NCBI GenBank assembly: GCA_965226095.1
Contig: OZ245336.1
Span: forward strand, 620,001 to 684,000
DNA length: 64,000 nucleotides
DNA from: JANQSP01 sp965226095
GTDB lineage: Bacteria > Bdellovibrionota > Bdellovibrionia > Bdellovibrionales > UBA1609
Direction of reading: 5' to 3'
Shown here: one piece after another, positions 9,088 to 17,827 of the stretch
How positions within the stretch are numbered: position 1 is the first letter of the stretch
Layout of the letters: the number at the start of each line of letters is the position of its first letter
Notes under the pieces: generated by a model
Told to the model about the DNA's origin: nothing
The model's database searches: none
Seen by the model: only the letters and a program-made list of their open reading frames with translations
Program-made: the position numbers and the translations under genes

Positions 9088-9466
9088 TTTTGATTTTTAC
9101 ATTGTCAGTGGTACTTTCTGTAGTGTCTGTTTTTTGTGTGTTATTTTCTTTGGTGTTTGTTGCTGATTCAGTTTGTTCTGTCTTGGAATTGGTGGTCGTA
9201 GGGACATATTTATCCATGATACTTTTGTCAGTTTGAGCACTAAGTGTAGCCAAGGAGATAGAAGTAATAGCAAAAATAATAGCAGTCCATTTTGTAACAT
9301 TTATTAGAAATTGATTAGCTCCAGTACTGCCAAATAAGCTTTTGGAACCACCACCGCCACCTAACATACCTCCTAAAGCGCCACCTCCTTTAGGATCCTG
9401 TAGAAGGATGAAGACAATCATAATAATTGAGACCAGAATATGAATAACTACTAAAAAACCAAACAT
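9068..9466 (-). CDS. secG: preprotein translocase subunit SecG
   Basis: SecG is the small non-essential membrane subunit of the SecYEG protein-export channel. Two membrane segments (about residues 3-21 and 55-75) flank the conserved cytoplasmic loop ILLQDPKGGGALGGMLGGGG, which includes the family GxLGGxLGGG-type glycine stretch. After the second segment there is a Thr/Asn/Glu-rich low-complexity tail of about 50 residues, common in deltaproteobacterial SecG proteins. The gene lies between bioA and the AgmX-like gene on the same strand. Confidence 0.93.
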   Translation of the reverse strand: MFGFLVVIHILVSIIMIVFILLQDPKGGGALGGMLGGGGGSKSLFGSTGANQFLINVTKWTAIIFAITSISLATLSAQTDKSIMDKYVPTTTNSKTEQTESATNTKENNTQKTDTTESTTDNVKIKNDNMEK

Positions 9467-9499
9467 AATCCTGTTTATAGGTTTTTTTATAAAAAAAAG

Positions 9500-10762
9500 T
9501 CAATAAGAAAGCTCTTCCTCTATAAATGACCAAATTTGTTCCAGCTCTGAGTTACTGATGCAATAAGGTGGAAGAATATAGATAATATTGCCAAGTGGGC
9601 GCAAAAAAAGTCCGTTTTTTATAGCTCTGGTGGTAAATTCTTCAGCAAAAGGAGAATCGTAACCTTGTTTTTTTAACTTAACTTCTAAAGCGGCAATAGT
9701 GCCGCACACACGAGCATCCAAAATATTTTTATGGTGCTGAAAATTTTTTAACTTTTTTCTATGAAAAGTTTCAATTCTTTTCCAATCAGCTTTCCAATTT
9801 TTTTGTTTCAGTGTTTGGATATTGGCCACAGCGGCAGCACAGGAAATAGGGTTACCGGTAAAACTGTGCCCATGAAAAAACATATTCTTTTTTTCAGGAG
9901 AAAGAAAATGACTATAGATTTCTTCATTGGCAACAGTAAGAGCTAGAGGTAAAACTCCTGCTGTAAGTCCTTTTGACAGACACAGCAAGTCGGGGTTGAT
10001 ATTTAACTTTTTAAAAGCAAAAATTTCTCCAGTTCTTCCAAAACCTGTCATCACTTCATCAAAAATTAAGTAAAGGCCCTTTTTTTTGGTTAAGTGACAA
10101 ATTTCATGTAAAACTTCCTTTGGCCATACAATCATACCTCCAGCTCCTTGGATGAGTGGTTCAATAATCACTCCAGCTAAACATTTATGATGTGTTTTAA
10201 GTTTTTTTTCAAAATCCTCCAACCAAACAGAAGGAGGGTCACTTAAATATCGGCCCTGTTTAGCTCTAATCACTGAAAACAGCATTTCCTTATAAGGCTT
10301 ATTAAATAAGTTTCGTCCGCTTACACTCATAGCTCCAGCTGTATCTCCATGATAGGAATGAGTAAAAGAAAGAAACTGTGTCCTCTTTGTGTGTTTTTCT
10401 TTTTGTTTAAAGCTTTGTAAAGCGATCTTCAGAGCGGATTCCACAGCTGTTGAACCATTATCAGAAAAAAACAAATATTTTAATTCATTTGGCAACAGTG
10501 TTTTTATTTCTTTGGCAAGAGACCTGGCTGGTGTGTGAGAAAAATTGGCAAATAGAATTTGATCCATTTTTGACACTTGCTTTTGCACAGCTTTGACAAT
10601 AGCTGGATGACAGTGTCCTAAAGTAATGACCCACCAGGAAGAAATAGCATCAATAACCGATTGATTGTTTTTAAGGTAGATACGGCTACCCTTTGCAGAA
10701 GTCGCTTCAGGGAGCTTTTTTATATTGTACATTTGGCTGTAGGGCAGCCAGATATTATTCAT
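9500..10762 (-). CDS. bioA: adenosylmethionine-8-amino-7-oxononanoate aminotransferase
   Basis: BioA is a class III PLP aminotransferase that converts 7-keto-8-aminopelargonate to 7,8-diaminopelargonate in biotin synthesis, using S-adenosylmethionine as amino donor in most species. Visible motifs are the SSWWVITLGHCHP substrate-side loop near residue 40, LIFDEVMTGFGRTG and the PLP-binding lysine K264 in LCLSKGLTAG. The 420 residues are full length. No other biotin gene or BirA-type operator was noticed beside it. It lies 33 bp from secG on the same strand and 22 bp downstream of sodC. Confidence 0.92.
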   Translation of the reverse strand: MNNIWLPYSQMYNIKKLPEATSAKGSRIYLKNNQSVIDAISSWWVITLGHCHPAIVKAVQKQVSKMDQILFANFSHTPARSLAKEIKTLLPNELKYLFFSDNGSTAVESALKIALQSFKQKEKHTKRTQFLSFTHSYHGDTAGAMSVSGRNLFNKPYKEMLFSVIRAKQGRYLSDPPSVWLEDFEKKLKTHHKCLAGVIIEPLIQGAGGMIVWPKEVLHEICHLTKKKGLYLIFDEVMTGFGRTGEIFAFKKLNINPDLLCLSKGLTAGVLPLALTVANEEIYSHFLSPEKKNMFFHGHSFTGNPISCAAAVANIQTLKQKNWKADWKRIETFHRKKLKNFQHHKNILDARVCGTIAALEVKLKKQGYDSPFAEEFTTRAIKNGLFLRPLGNIIYILPPYCISNSELEQIWSFIEEELSY

Positions 10763-10784
10763 CTTTTTGAAATTTCTTATTTCT

Positions 10785-11954
10785 CTATTTCTTTTTTTCT
10801 TTTTGTTGGTTTTCCGCTTTACCTTTTACAACAGTTACAGGAGGAGCTGTTTTTAAATTGTTTTCTTTTTTATCCGGCGATGTTTTTTCAGAAGAAGTGT
10901 CTTTATTGTTTTCTGTTTTTTTAGTTGCTTTTTTTTCCTCCTCTTTATTTTCCTGTTTTTTAGTTGCTTCTTTTTTGTCACTGACTGTTTTTACTGGAGG
11001 AGTTGTTTTACTGTCTACTTTTTTTACTTCTTCTTTTTTAGTTTCTTTGCCTAACTTCTTGCTGTCTTCTGTTTTTTTAGTTACTTCTTTTTTTTTGTCA
11101 CTAACCGTTTTTACTGGAGGAGTTGTTTTACTGTCTACTTTTTTTACTTCTTTTTTTTTGTCACTGACTGTTTTTACTGGAGGAGTTGTTTTACTATCTA
11201 CTTTTTTTACTTCTTTTTTTTTGTCACTAACCGTTTTTACCGGAGGAGTTGTTTTACTGTCTACTTTTTTAGTTTTTTCTGTAGAGGGTAATCGGCCAAT
11301 CACTCCGCAACCAATATAAGCACCTGAATTACCAGAGGGTTGAGATTTTAAATCATCTGTATCGGCGTGTACAACAATGGAGCGTCCAATGAGTTTTTTA
11401 ACACGCATCTTCATCGTCTCTTGGTAAAAAGCAATTCCTTTTTTATTGGATTTTAAATTACCTAAATCTCCTAAATGTTTTTCTTTTTGATGAGGAGCAC
11501 CATGTTTAACTTCGTAAGGGTTAAAGTGATTGCCTACATTTTGTCCATTGTCTCTACAATCTCCATACTGATGAATGTGAAAGCCATGCTTTTGGTCGGG
11601 CTTTAAGCCAGACACTTCTGCTTTAATAAGGACTTTTTTGCCTTCCGTATTTGTGAATTGCACCCAACCTTTTACTTTACTGTTATTGACAGGGAATATA
11701 AGGCTGACAGCATTTTTGCTTTTTCTATATTTGCAGAAACTTTTTTTCTTGCATTTGTCACAGGATTTGGCGAGACATTTTTTACAGAGTTTACCGTCTT
11801 TGGCATTTTTGCATTTTTCACATACCTGTTTACTGCATTTTTTACATCCGTATTCCTTACTGTAAGAACAGCCAGTGACTTCTTGTTTAGTGTGTTGGCA
11901 GGAAATGATCAATAAGGATAAAAGTGGTAAAAATAACATGGATTTTTTTAACAT
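10785..11954 (-). CDS. sodC: Cu/Zn superoxide dismutase lipoprotein with Cys-rich head and Lys/Pro-rich repeat tail
   Basis: SodC dismutates periplasmic superoxide. This 389-residue version has three parts. A lipoprotein signal ends at C19 (LIISC). Residues 29-74 hold ten cysteines, mostly as CxxC pairs (CKKC, CEKC, CDKC), resembling a metal-binding head. Residues about 82-226 are the SOD domain with the metal ligands HGFHIHQYGDC, HFNPYEVKHGAPH and VVHAD and the second disulfide cysteine in YIGCGVIG. Residues about 227-389 are a Lys/Thr/Pro tail with a 21-residue tandem repeat. The normal enzyme has only the middle part. The head might bind copper or zinc and the tail might span or bind peptidoglycan; both are inferences. 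Confidence 0.88.
   Translation of the reverse strand: MLKKSMLFLPLLSLLIISCQHTKQEVTGCSYSKEYGCKKCSKQVCEKCKNAKDGKLCKKCLAKSCDKCKKKSFCKYRKSKNAVSLIFPVNNSKVKGWVQFTNTEGKKVLIKAEVSGLKPDQKHGFHIHQYGDCRDNGQNVGNHFNPYEVKHGAPHQKEKHLGDLGNLKSNKKGIAFYQETMKMRVKKLIGRSIVVHADTDDLKSQPSGNSGAYIGCGVIGRLPSTEKTKKVDSKTTPPVKTVSDKKKEVKKVDSKTTPPVKTVSDKKKEVKKVDSKTTPPVKTVSDKKKEVTKKTEDSKKLGKETKKEEVKKVDSKTTPPVKTVSDKKEATKKQENKEEEKKATKKTENNKDTSSEKTSPDKKENNLKTAPPVTVVKGKAENQQKEKKK
10970..11275 (-). repeat. in-frame tandem repeats in the sodC tail
   Basis: The minus strand encodes four copies of a 21-residue unit containing KKVDSKTTPPVKTVSDKKK. Three are back to back (63-bp period) and the fourth is separated by a short degenerate Lys/Glu segment. 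DNA identity between copies is very high, so copy number may vary between strains. Confidence 0.8.
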
Positions 11955-12105
11955 TTAGATTCTCCTCTTTTAAAAAAGTTATAAAGACCTTAAAACAGTG
12001 AATTTTAAAAGGCAATAATTTTTTTACAGCTTTGCTGACCTGATTTTAATAGATATTTTGAACGAACAGTGTGTAAAAATTACCCATATCGCTGTTTAAA
12101 TAATT

Positions 12106-14988
12106 TTACTGTAACTTTGTATTATTTGTTTCTTCTTCTGCAGGTAGTGTGTATTCAGTTGGTAGGGCGGTATCTAACTCTTCAGTGGTTTCCTCTGGCG
12201 TAGAGTCCTGTGTTTTTTCTGGAGCATCATCTATTACAGCTTTTGGTTCAAATAGGTCAGAAGAAATGTCTTCTTCTGGCAGTTGTTCGGATGGTGGAGT
12301 GGTATCTAACTCTTCAGTGGTTTCCTCTGGCGTAGAGTCCTGTGTTTTTTCTGGAGCATCATCTATTACAGCTTTTGGTTCAAATAGGTCAGAAGAAATG
12401 TCTTCTTCTGGCAGTTGTTCGGATGGTGGAGTGGTATCTAACTCTTCAATGGTTTCCTCTGGTGGTTCTTCCATGAGATCTTCCGGTTCAAAGAAATCAT
12501 CTGTTTCTTCTTCATGTGGCAATGTTTCTTCCGGTGGCAATGGCTCTTCAGATGGGGAAGTGATGTCCGGCTCTATAGCTGGTATAGTTTCTTTTAAAGG
12601 TGGAGGTGTTTCTTTGGAAATCATTTCATCGGTGATTTTTTTATAAGGATCCTTGTTTCCTGTAAACTGGCGGATAAATTCCATTCTTTCTTTTAATTTG
12701 TTACTTAAAATATTTTTATGTTCATCAGTAGAGCGAATAATATTGGGAGTAATAAATACAATGAGATTGGATTGCTCTCTCTCTGTGTGTGAATTTTTAA
12801 ATAGCCAACCCAGTAAGGGGAGATCTCCTAAAATAGGTACTTTTGTAGTGGTGTTAGTATTGGAGGCTCTGGTTAACCCACCAATGACAGCTGTTTCATT
12901 ATTTTTAAGTGTGATGGAGGTTTCGATAGATCTTTTCTTTGTACCAACGGCATTTTTTCTCAGGTTCTCAGGGAGGGAAGCGCTATCCACAATACTACCG
13001 ATATTTTGTTTGATTTTTAAGCGCACTGAATCCACATCCGGGTTGATATGAGGAGTAATAACCAGCTGTGTGGTGACTGTCTCATATTTAATATTGGAAG
13101 TAATGTTAGCGATACCAGCTCCCCCGAGTTGGGTTAAAGACGACGTTGTTGGAATCCTGTCTTCAATGATGACTTTGGCTTCCTGATGGTCCAGAGCAAT
13201 GACTTGTGGTGTGGAGAGAATATTACCTCCCACGGTTTTTTGTAAAAATTTAATAAAAGAAGAGAGGCTTGGAATCATGAAAGCTCCTGCGCTTCTCTCG
13301 GAACTGTCACTGCTAGTGCCAAAATTTATAAAACCTTTAATATCTGTTTGCTCTACATTTTTTAGAGAGGTGTTAAAATTACTAATGGATTTACGGGCAG
13401 TACTATTGAAGAGTAAGGATAGGGGAAACATCAAGGTGGCTCCTTCTTTGGAGGCCAGATCGCCCAAACTACTGAGTCCATAACCAATTCTGGAAATGCC
13501 TTTACCTCCTTTTGGGAAATAGTAATTGGCAATTTGCCAATCATTGTTTCGGTCGGTACTTAATTCCATTATAATGGCTTTTACAAAGACCTGGTTCCTG
13601 GAAATATCCACTTTTTTCAAAATATTTAAAATAGTTTCATAATTAAATTTATTGGAAACAATAAGAAGACTATTGGTGTTTTTTTCAGCAATGATCCGTA
13701 CATCTTCAAATGACTGAGCTGTGTCCATGTCGGCAAGATTGCTTCCTCTGGATCTTCTTCTACTGGATGAAAGGACAGAGGGGGCTTTTTTACCAGTTTT
13801 ACTTGTTGATGCTTTAGCGCCAGCACTGCCAATAACTTCATTAAGAGTTTTGGACAGTTCTTCTGCCAGTCCATGTTTGACTTTGTAGACAAAAATACCT
13901 CCAGCCAGTTCAGGGTCTTTATAGTAGTCCAGTTGTTTAATCAGGGATTCCACCCGCCGGATACCAGCTTTGTTCCCCATGACAATAATCGAGTTAGTTC
14001 TTTCATCATGTGAGAGAGAATGAATATTGATAGATTGTTTTTTTACAGAAATATTGGCCTGACTACCGGTTCTTCTTCTATAGTAGGAGGAAGAACTCCC
14101 CATACCCAATAAAAGTTGACCGATGATTTGAGTGAGCATGTCCGCCTGGGCATGTTTAATAGGAATCACTTTAAAAATATTATCTTGAGAGGGAACATCT
14201 AAGGTCTTAATAATTTTTCTGATTTTTTCCACATTTAATGAGTAATCAGAAATAATAATCATATTGGAAGGAGGGTAAAAAATGAGAGAGTTTACAGTTT
14301 TGCTGTCTACAAGTGGTTTGATTTTTAATTCCAGCTCTCCCACGTTGATGTACTTTGGTTTTATAATTCTGGTTACAAATTGATCCGTGTTGAGTCGTTG
14401 ATGATCTTTATAAATTTTGGAATTGCTTTTAACGGCACTTTCAGAGGACACAATTTTTAGAAAGGATCCACTTCTTATTACAGTTAATCCATGAATGGAT
14501 AAAGCGGATAAAAAAGCCTGATAGGCTTCTGCCACCGTAATAGGGGAGTAAGATACAATGCTAATTTTTTTGTTGGCGATGTCTGGACTCATAATGATAT
14601 TAATATTGAGATCTGTACTCATTGTTTTTATAACATCTTTTAGTTCAGCATTTGGAAAGACAAAACTCTCAATCACCTCAGGGTAGTTTTCAGAGGTAAT
14701 GTCTTCAGGATTGGCATCGGATAAACTCACTCCGGTTTTTTGTCCATAGAAGATATTTTTCTTACTACCTCCTGTAGGGAGCATTTCATTTCTGTCATTT
14801 GCACTGGCTATTGATCTCTTGAGAGAGTGTTTTGATGATTTGGTTTGGCTGGCCGGGTTTCTGCTTGTTTTATGTGATACCTGTTGTTTTTTCAGGTCCG
14901 CAATCGTGTGGGAATCCACTCGGCTGGATGAGTAAGCAAAAAAGCTTAGGGTAATAAGAAATATCAGCATCCCTGCTTTATGAATCAT
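12106..14988 (-). CDS. gspD: type II secretion system secretin GspD with long acidic C-terminal tail
   Basis: GspD forms the outer-membrane channel of the type II secretion system. Order of parts: signal peptide (1-20), Ser/Lys-rich linker, N0 domain from about residue 107 (FVFPNAELKDVIKTMS), N1-N3 domains with repeated IIKTLDVPSQ-like and KQLDYYKDPE-like segments, and the secretin domain (about 480-770) with VGGNILSTPQVIALDHQEA and a late PILGDLPLLGWLFK. From about 783 to 960 there is a Glu/Pro/Ser/Thr-rich acidic tail with a 44-residue unit repeated, which usual secretins lack. The gene follows gspC by 22 bp. Other gsp genes are not in the window. Confidence 0.93.
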   Translation of the reverse strand: MIHKAGMLIFLITLSFFAYSSSRVDSHTIADLKKQQVSHKTSRNPASQTKSSKHSLKRSIASANDRNEMLPTGGSKKNIFYGQKTGVSLSDANPEDITSENYPEVIESFVFPNAELKDVIKTMSTDLNINIIMSPDIANKKISIVSYSPITVAEAYQAFLSALSIHGLTVIRSGSFLKIVSSESAVKSNSKIYKDHQRLNTDQFVTRIIKPKYINVGELELKIKPLVDSKTVNSLIFYPPSNMIIISDYSLNVEKIRKIIKTLDVPSQDNIFKVIPIKHAQADMLTQIIGQLLLGMGSSSSYYRRRTGSQANISVKKQSINIHSLSHDERTNSIIVMGNKAGIRRVESLIKQLDYYKDPELAGGIFVYKVKHGLAEELSKTLNEVIGSAGAKASTSKTGKKAPSVLSSSRRRSRGSNLADMDTAQSFEDVRIIAEKNTNSLLIVSNKFNYETILNILKKVDISRNQVFVKAIIMELSTDRNNDWQIANYYFPKGGKGISRIGYGLSSLGDLASKEGATLMFPLSLLFNSTARKSISNFNTSLKNVEQTDIKGFINFGTSSDSSERSAGAFMIPSLSSFIKFLQKTVGGNILSTPQVIALDHQEAKVIIEDRIPTTSSLTQLGGAGIANITSNIKYETVTTQLVITPHINPDVDSVRLKIKQNIGSIVDSASLPENLRKNAVGTKKRSIETSITLKNNETAVIGGLTRASNTNTTTKVPILGDLPLLGWLFKNSHTEREQSNLIVFITPNIIRSTDEHKNILSNKLKERMEFIRQFTGNKDPYKKITDEMISKETPPPLKETIPAIEPDITSPSEEPLPPEETLPHEEETDDFFEPEDLMEEPPEETIEELDTTPPSEQLPEEDISSDLFEPKAVIDDAPEKTQDSTPEETTEELDTTPPSEQLPEEDISSDLFEPKAVIDDAPEKTQDSTPEETTEELDTALPTEYTLPAEEETNNTKLQ
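12160..12450 (-). repeat. 132-bp tandem repeats in the gspD tail
   Basis: Two near-identical 132-bp units, plus a partial third, encode an acidic segment containing ELDTTPPSEQLPEEDISSD and LFEPKAVIDDAPEKTQDS. The identity is nearly complete at DNA level, pointing to recent slippage or unequal recombination. Confidence 0.85.
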
Positions 14989-15010
14989 GAGGCCCTTTCA
15001 ATTTGTTCTT

Positions 15011-16024
15011 TTACTGTATGCTCAATGGTTCCTCTATGCTTGAGTCTTCATTGACGGCCCAGGAAAAAGGAATATTCTTTCCCTCTCTTTGAATTGTCAT
15101 ATCAAGTTTAGACTGATTTTTCAAGCGATGGAAGAGTTCAGCAGCCTGTAATTCGGATTCTAATTGTTCTCCGTTTACTGAAATCAGTACATCAGAGATT
15201 TTAAATCCCAATTGTTCATAAACACTGCCGGATTTAATATATTTAAAACGAAAGCCAGCCATTCGTCCATTTTCCATATGAGGAACGACTTTGGCGTCTT
15301 GCAAAATATTGGGTAGGCTCTGCATATAGCGATTTATGTCTGATCGCTTCACTTGAAACTGAAAGTCTCCGGTTTTCTTCACAATTGAATTTTTATTATC
15401 GCTCTGGCTTTGTTTTGCCGGTGTTTTTACATTACTTTGGAATTGCAAATTAATATTATTTTCTTCTGCGAGTTGAATGTACTCTTCCTGAGAGCTGTTT
15501 AAATTAATAAAGTATACTCGATTGGTATCAATATATGTGATACGAGCCATATTCTCTATAATATCATTGGTTTGGTAGACTTCTGACAGGGGTTTATTTT
15601 TTATACTGATATTGGCTATAGAGTAATCAAGATTTCTGTAAACAATAGTGCCATTAAGTCGCAAAGGCAGGCGGGAGAGTTGAGGCTCCCCATATTGTAT
15701 AGGAGTGTCCTGGACAGGTATCGAAGATAAAGGGGGAGGAATATCTCCGTCGTGAAAGATATTAAAGTCCCATATTGCTGTATATTGTGAAGAAGAAGGT
15801 GTTTTTTTAATGTGGTAGTTTCTGGCAATGACAGGTTGTTTATTGGAAATAAAAAGAGGAAGTGTGTAGAGGATCAATAGATCAGCCAGACAGTAAGCAG
15901 CACCAATAATAAACAGCCAGTGTTTTTGTTTATTAATGAACTGAAATGTTTGCTTTTTCCACACTGGTAATCGCTGGTGATAAAAGGAGAATATTGCATT
16001 CATGTCGGAAAGTTTATCAGTCAT
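15011..16024 (-). CDS. gspC: type II secretion system inner-membrane protein GspC
   Basis: GspC links the inner-membrane platform of the type II secretion system to the GspD channel. It has one membrane segment (about residues 35-55), a periplasmic HR-like region with LPLRLNGTIVYRNLDYSIANI (about 120-140), and a C-terminal PDZ domain (about 255-325) with GFKISDVLISVNGEQL. The 337 residues are normal for a deltaproteobacterial GspC. It lies directly upstream of gspD on the same strand and the pair is probably one transcript starting in the 16025-16247 gap. Confidence 0.85.
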   Translation of the reverse strand: MTDKLSDMNAIFSFYHQRLPVWKKQTFQFINKQKHWLFIIGAAYCLADLLILYTLPLFISNKQPVIARNYHIKKTPSSSQYTAIWDFNIFHDGDIPPPLSSIPVQDTPIQYGEPQLSRLPLRLNGTIVYRNLDYSIANISIKNKPLSEVYQTNDIIENMARITYIDTNRVYFINLNSSQEEYIQLAEENNINLQFQSNVKTPAKQSQSDNKNSIVKKTGDFQFQVKRSDINRYMQSLPNILQDAKVVPHMENGRMAGFRFKYIKSGSVYEQLGFKISDVLISVNGEQLESELQAAELFHRLKNQSKLDMTIQREGKNIPFSWAVNEDSSIEEPLSIQ

Positions 16025-16259
16025 ATATAATTTTCACAACATTCTTATTTTGTGCATTGTTAAAGACAGGAATATTGAAGTGCGAATTATTTTCACAGTA
16101 ATGAAGGTTTAATAATGAAATGTTTTCACATGGGTATAAAAAATATAAGGTATTTAGAGATTCATTTGGTGAAAAAAGTTTTTTTGTTTTTTTATTTGTA
16201 CTCTGTTCTTATTTTTAATAAGAAGTATTTAGAGTTATTTTAATATTTTGGAGATTTTA

Positions 16260-16979
16260 GTGAAAAAAAATGGTTTAGATTATTCATTGGTGTTTTTCAG
16301 TTCTTCCCTGATTCCATCTACTGGTGTATTGCACCAATATTGTCGTATTCCCGATGTATTGGCTCGTGTTATTAAGGCGAAGGTCATTTTACAAAAAAAT
16401 AAATTACCAGTGCCTTTGTGGATGTATGGTCTGTCAGATAAAAAAGAAAATAACTTAGTACAGTGTCGCTTAGCATCATTTTTAGTAACTTTAGGACTGT
16501 ATGATCGTTTAGTCCGCTTTTATGGAGTACCGGATTTTTTAATGGGTTCTTCGCTAGCAGTATCTGTAGCCGCTCGTATGAAGACCTTTGAACGCAGTAT
16601 AATTAGGATTTTGATGGGCATGCATTATGATTCACAAGCGATAAGAGTTTATAAGAAAAAAGCGGATCCATCATTGCAGGGGCTACAAAGAGCCGCTCGT
16701 TTTTCTCTTTTGAGTTTTTTTAAATCCGTTGACCATCAGCTAATATTGCAAAGTTTAAAACAAGAATGTCCTTCTGCCAATGGGATGATTATTTCGATTC
16801 ATCCATCTAAAAAGGATACTCACTCCATGCAATTTGGCTTGAATAAAACTCATTTTTCTTTTAAAAATTTTATTGATGCGGATCTTCAATTAAAATGGCT
16901 TCGCCCTGCTCTTCGTAGAAGTCAGATTCGAAAAAAACATATTTCTATGAAACCTTTCATAGAAGATAATTTTATTTAA
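16260..16979 (+). CDS. unrecognised protein, weakly acyltransferase-like
   Basis: A 239-residue soluble protein. GTG at 16260 is the preferred start because GGAG (16250-16253) lies at the right distance; a TTG at 16248 would overlap that site. The middle of the protein reads YDRLVRFYGVPDFLMGSSL, which recalls the nucleophile elbow region of malonyl-CoA:ACP transacylase-like proteins (usually G-H-S-x-G), but histidine and glycine are replaced here. If related it has probably lost the usual catalysis. No other motif was seen. It stands 33 bp before the formylglutamate amidohydrolase-like gene. Confidence 0.55.
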   Translation: MKKNGLDYSLVFFSSSLIPSTGVLHQYCRIPDVLARVIKAKVILQKNKLPVPLWMYGLSDKKENNLVQCRLASFLVTLGLYDRLVRFYGVPDFLMGSSLAVSVAARMKTFERSIIRILMGMHYDSQAIRVYKKKADPSLQGLQRAARFSLLSFFKSVDHQLILQSLKQECPSANGMIISIHPSKKDTHSMQFGLNKTHFSFKNFIDADLQLKWLRPALRRSQIRKKHISMKPFIEDNFI

Positions 16980-17012
16980 AAGCACCATTATCTTCTGAGG
17001 GTCTATTTTTTC

Positions 17013-17825
17013 ATGCATGGTAATATCAAAAAACCTCTCATTGTGAGTATTCCTCATGCCGGGGAAAAAATTGCTGCAGAAGCTTACTGGCTGAAAGATC
17101 TACCTGAAGTAATATTGATGTATGATGTGGATCGCTTTGTGGATCAAATGTATCAAGAGGTTTTGGAACAGTATCAAATACCTACAGTGATCACGGCATG
17201 GCATCGGTATGTGGTGGATTGTAACCGTTGGCCAGATGATGTGGATCAAGACTCAGTAAAGGGGGCGGAGAATCCTTCTGGATCTCATCCTACAGGGCTT
17301 CATTGGAGAGTAACGACAGCTGGTTTTCCTTTGATTAAAGAACCACTGACATTTGATTTGCATCAGTTGCTTTTAAAGAAATATTATGATGGTTTTTTTA
17401 AGGAAATTAATGGTTTATATGATCATTTGCAAAAACAGGGAGCTGAAAAAATTTATCATCTTAACCTGCACAGTATGCCTTCCATGGGTACTTCCGCTCA
17501 TAGGGATCAAGGGCAATTAAGAGCGGATATTGTTATTGGTAATGAAGATGGAAAAACAGCTACTGTTGAATGGACTCAATCGGTGTGTGAGGCTTATAAA
17601 AAAGAAGGTTTCAGTGTGAGTTTGAATCATCCATACACAGGTGGTACAGATGTGGAAAAATATGGGAATCCTAAAAAGGGTCATGAAGCTTTAATGATTG
17701 AACTCAATCGAAAACTCTATATGGATGAGACAAGCAAACAACTTGTGCCGGAAAAAGCTGAACCGGTTAAAAAACAATTAAACAAAGTGATAGCTGATAT
17801 TTATAATAACATAGCGGATCTTTAA
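17013..17825 (+). CDS. N-formylglutamate amidohydrolase family protein
   Basis: A 270-residue zinc-dependent amidohydrolase of the HutG/formylglutamate family. Typical segments are IVSIPHAGEKI at the N-terminus (metal-binding His), MYDVDRFVDQ, ITAWHRYVVDCNRWPDD and YHLNLHSMPSMG. HutG-type enzymes release formate from N-formyl-L-glutamate in histidine breakdown. No other hut genes lie nearby, so the substrate may be a different N-formyl or N-acyl amino acid. It is followed after two bases by the ResB-like gene, suggesting an operon. Confidence 0.85.
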   Translation: MHGNIKKPLIVSIPHAGEKIAAEAYWLKDLPEVILMYDVDRFVDQMYQEVLEQYQIPTVITAWHRYVVDCNRWPDDVDQDSVKGAENPSGSHPTGLHWRVTTAGFPLIKEPLTFDLHQLLLKKYYDGFFKEINGLYDHLQKQGAEKIYHLNLHSMPSMGTSAHRDQGQLRADIVIGNEDGKTATVEWTQSVCEAYKKEGFSVSLNHPYTGGTDVEKYGNPKKGHEALMIELNRKLYMDETSKQLVPEKAEPVKKQLNKVIADIYNNIADL

Positions 17826-17827
17826 TA

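Noticed and set aside
9480..10800. Biotin operator or riboswitch by bioA
   Set aside because: No BirA-type inverted repeat or riboswitch fold was recognised in the short spacers on either side.
10858..11319. Hydrophobic plus-strand frame opposite the sodC tail
   Set aside because: It is the mirror of the Lys/Thr/Pro repeats and appears only because the repeat is open in several frames.
10970..12450. CRISPR array candidates from the direct repeats
   Set aside because: The repeats are in-frame coding units without unique spacers and no cas gene is nearby.
12149..12646. Ser-rich plus-strand frame opposite the gspD tail
   Set aside because: It is a shadow of the acidic repeats; no start signal or family match.
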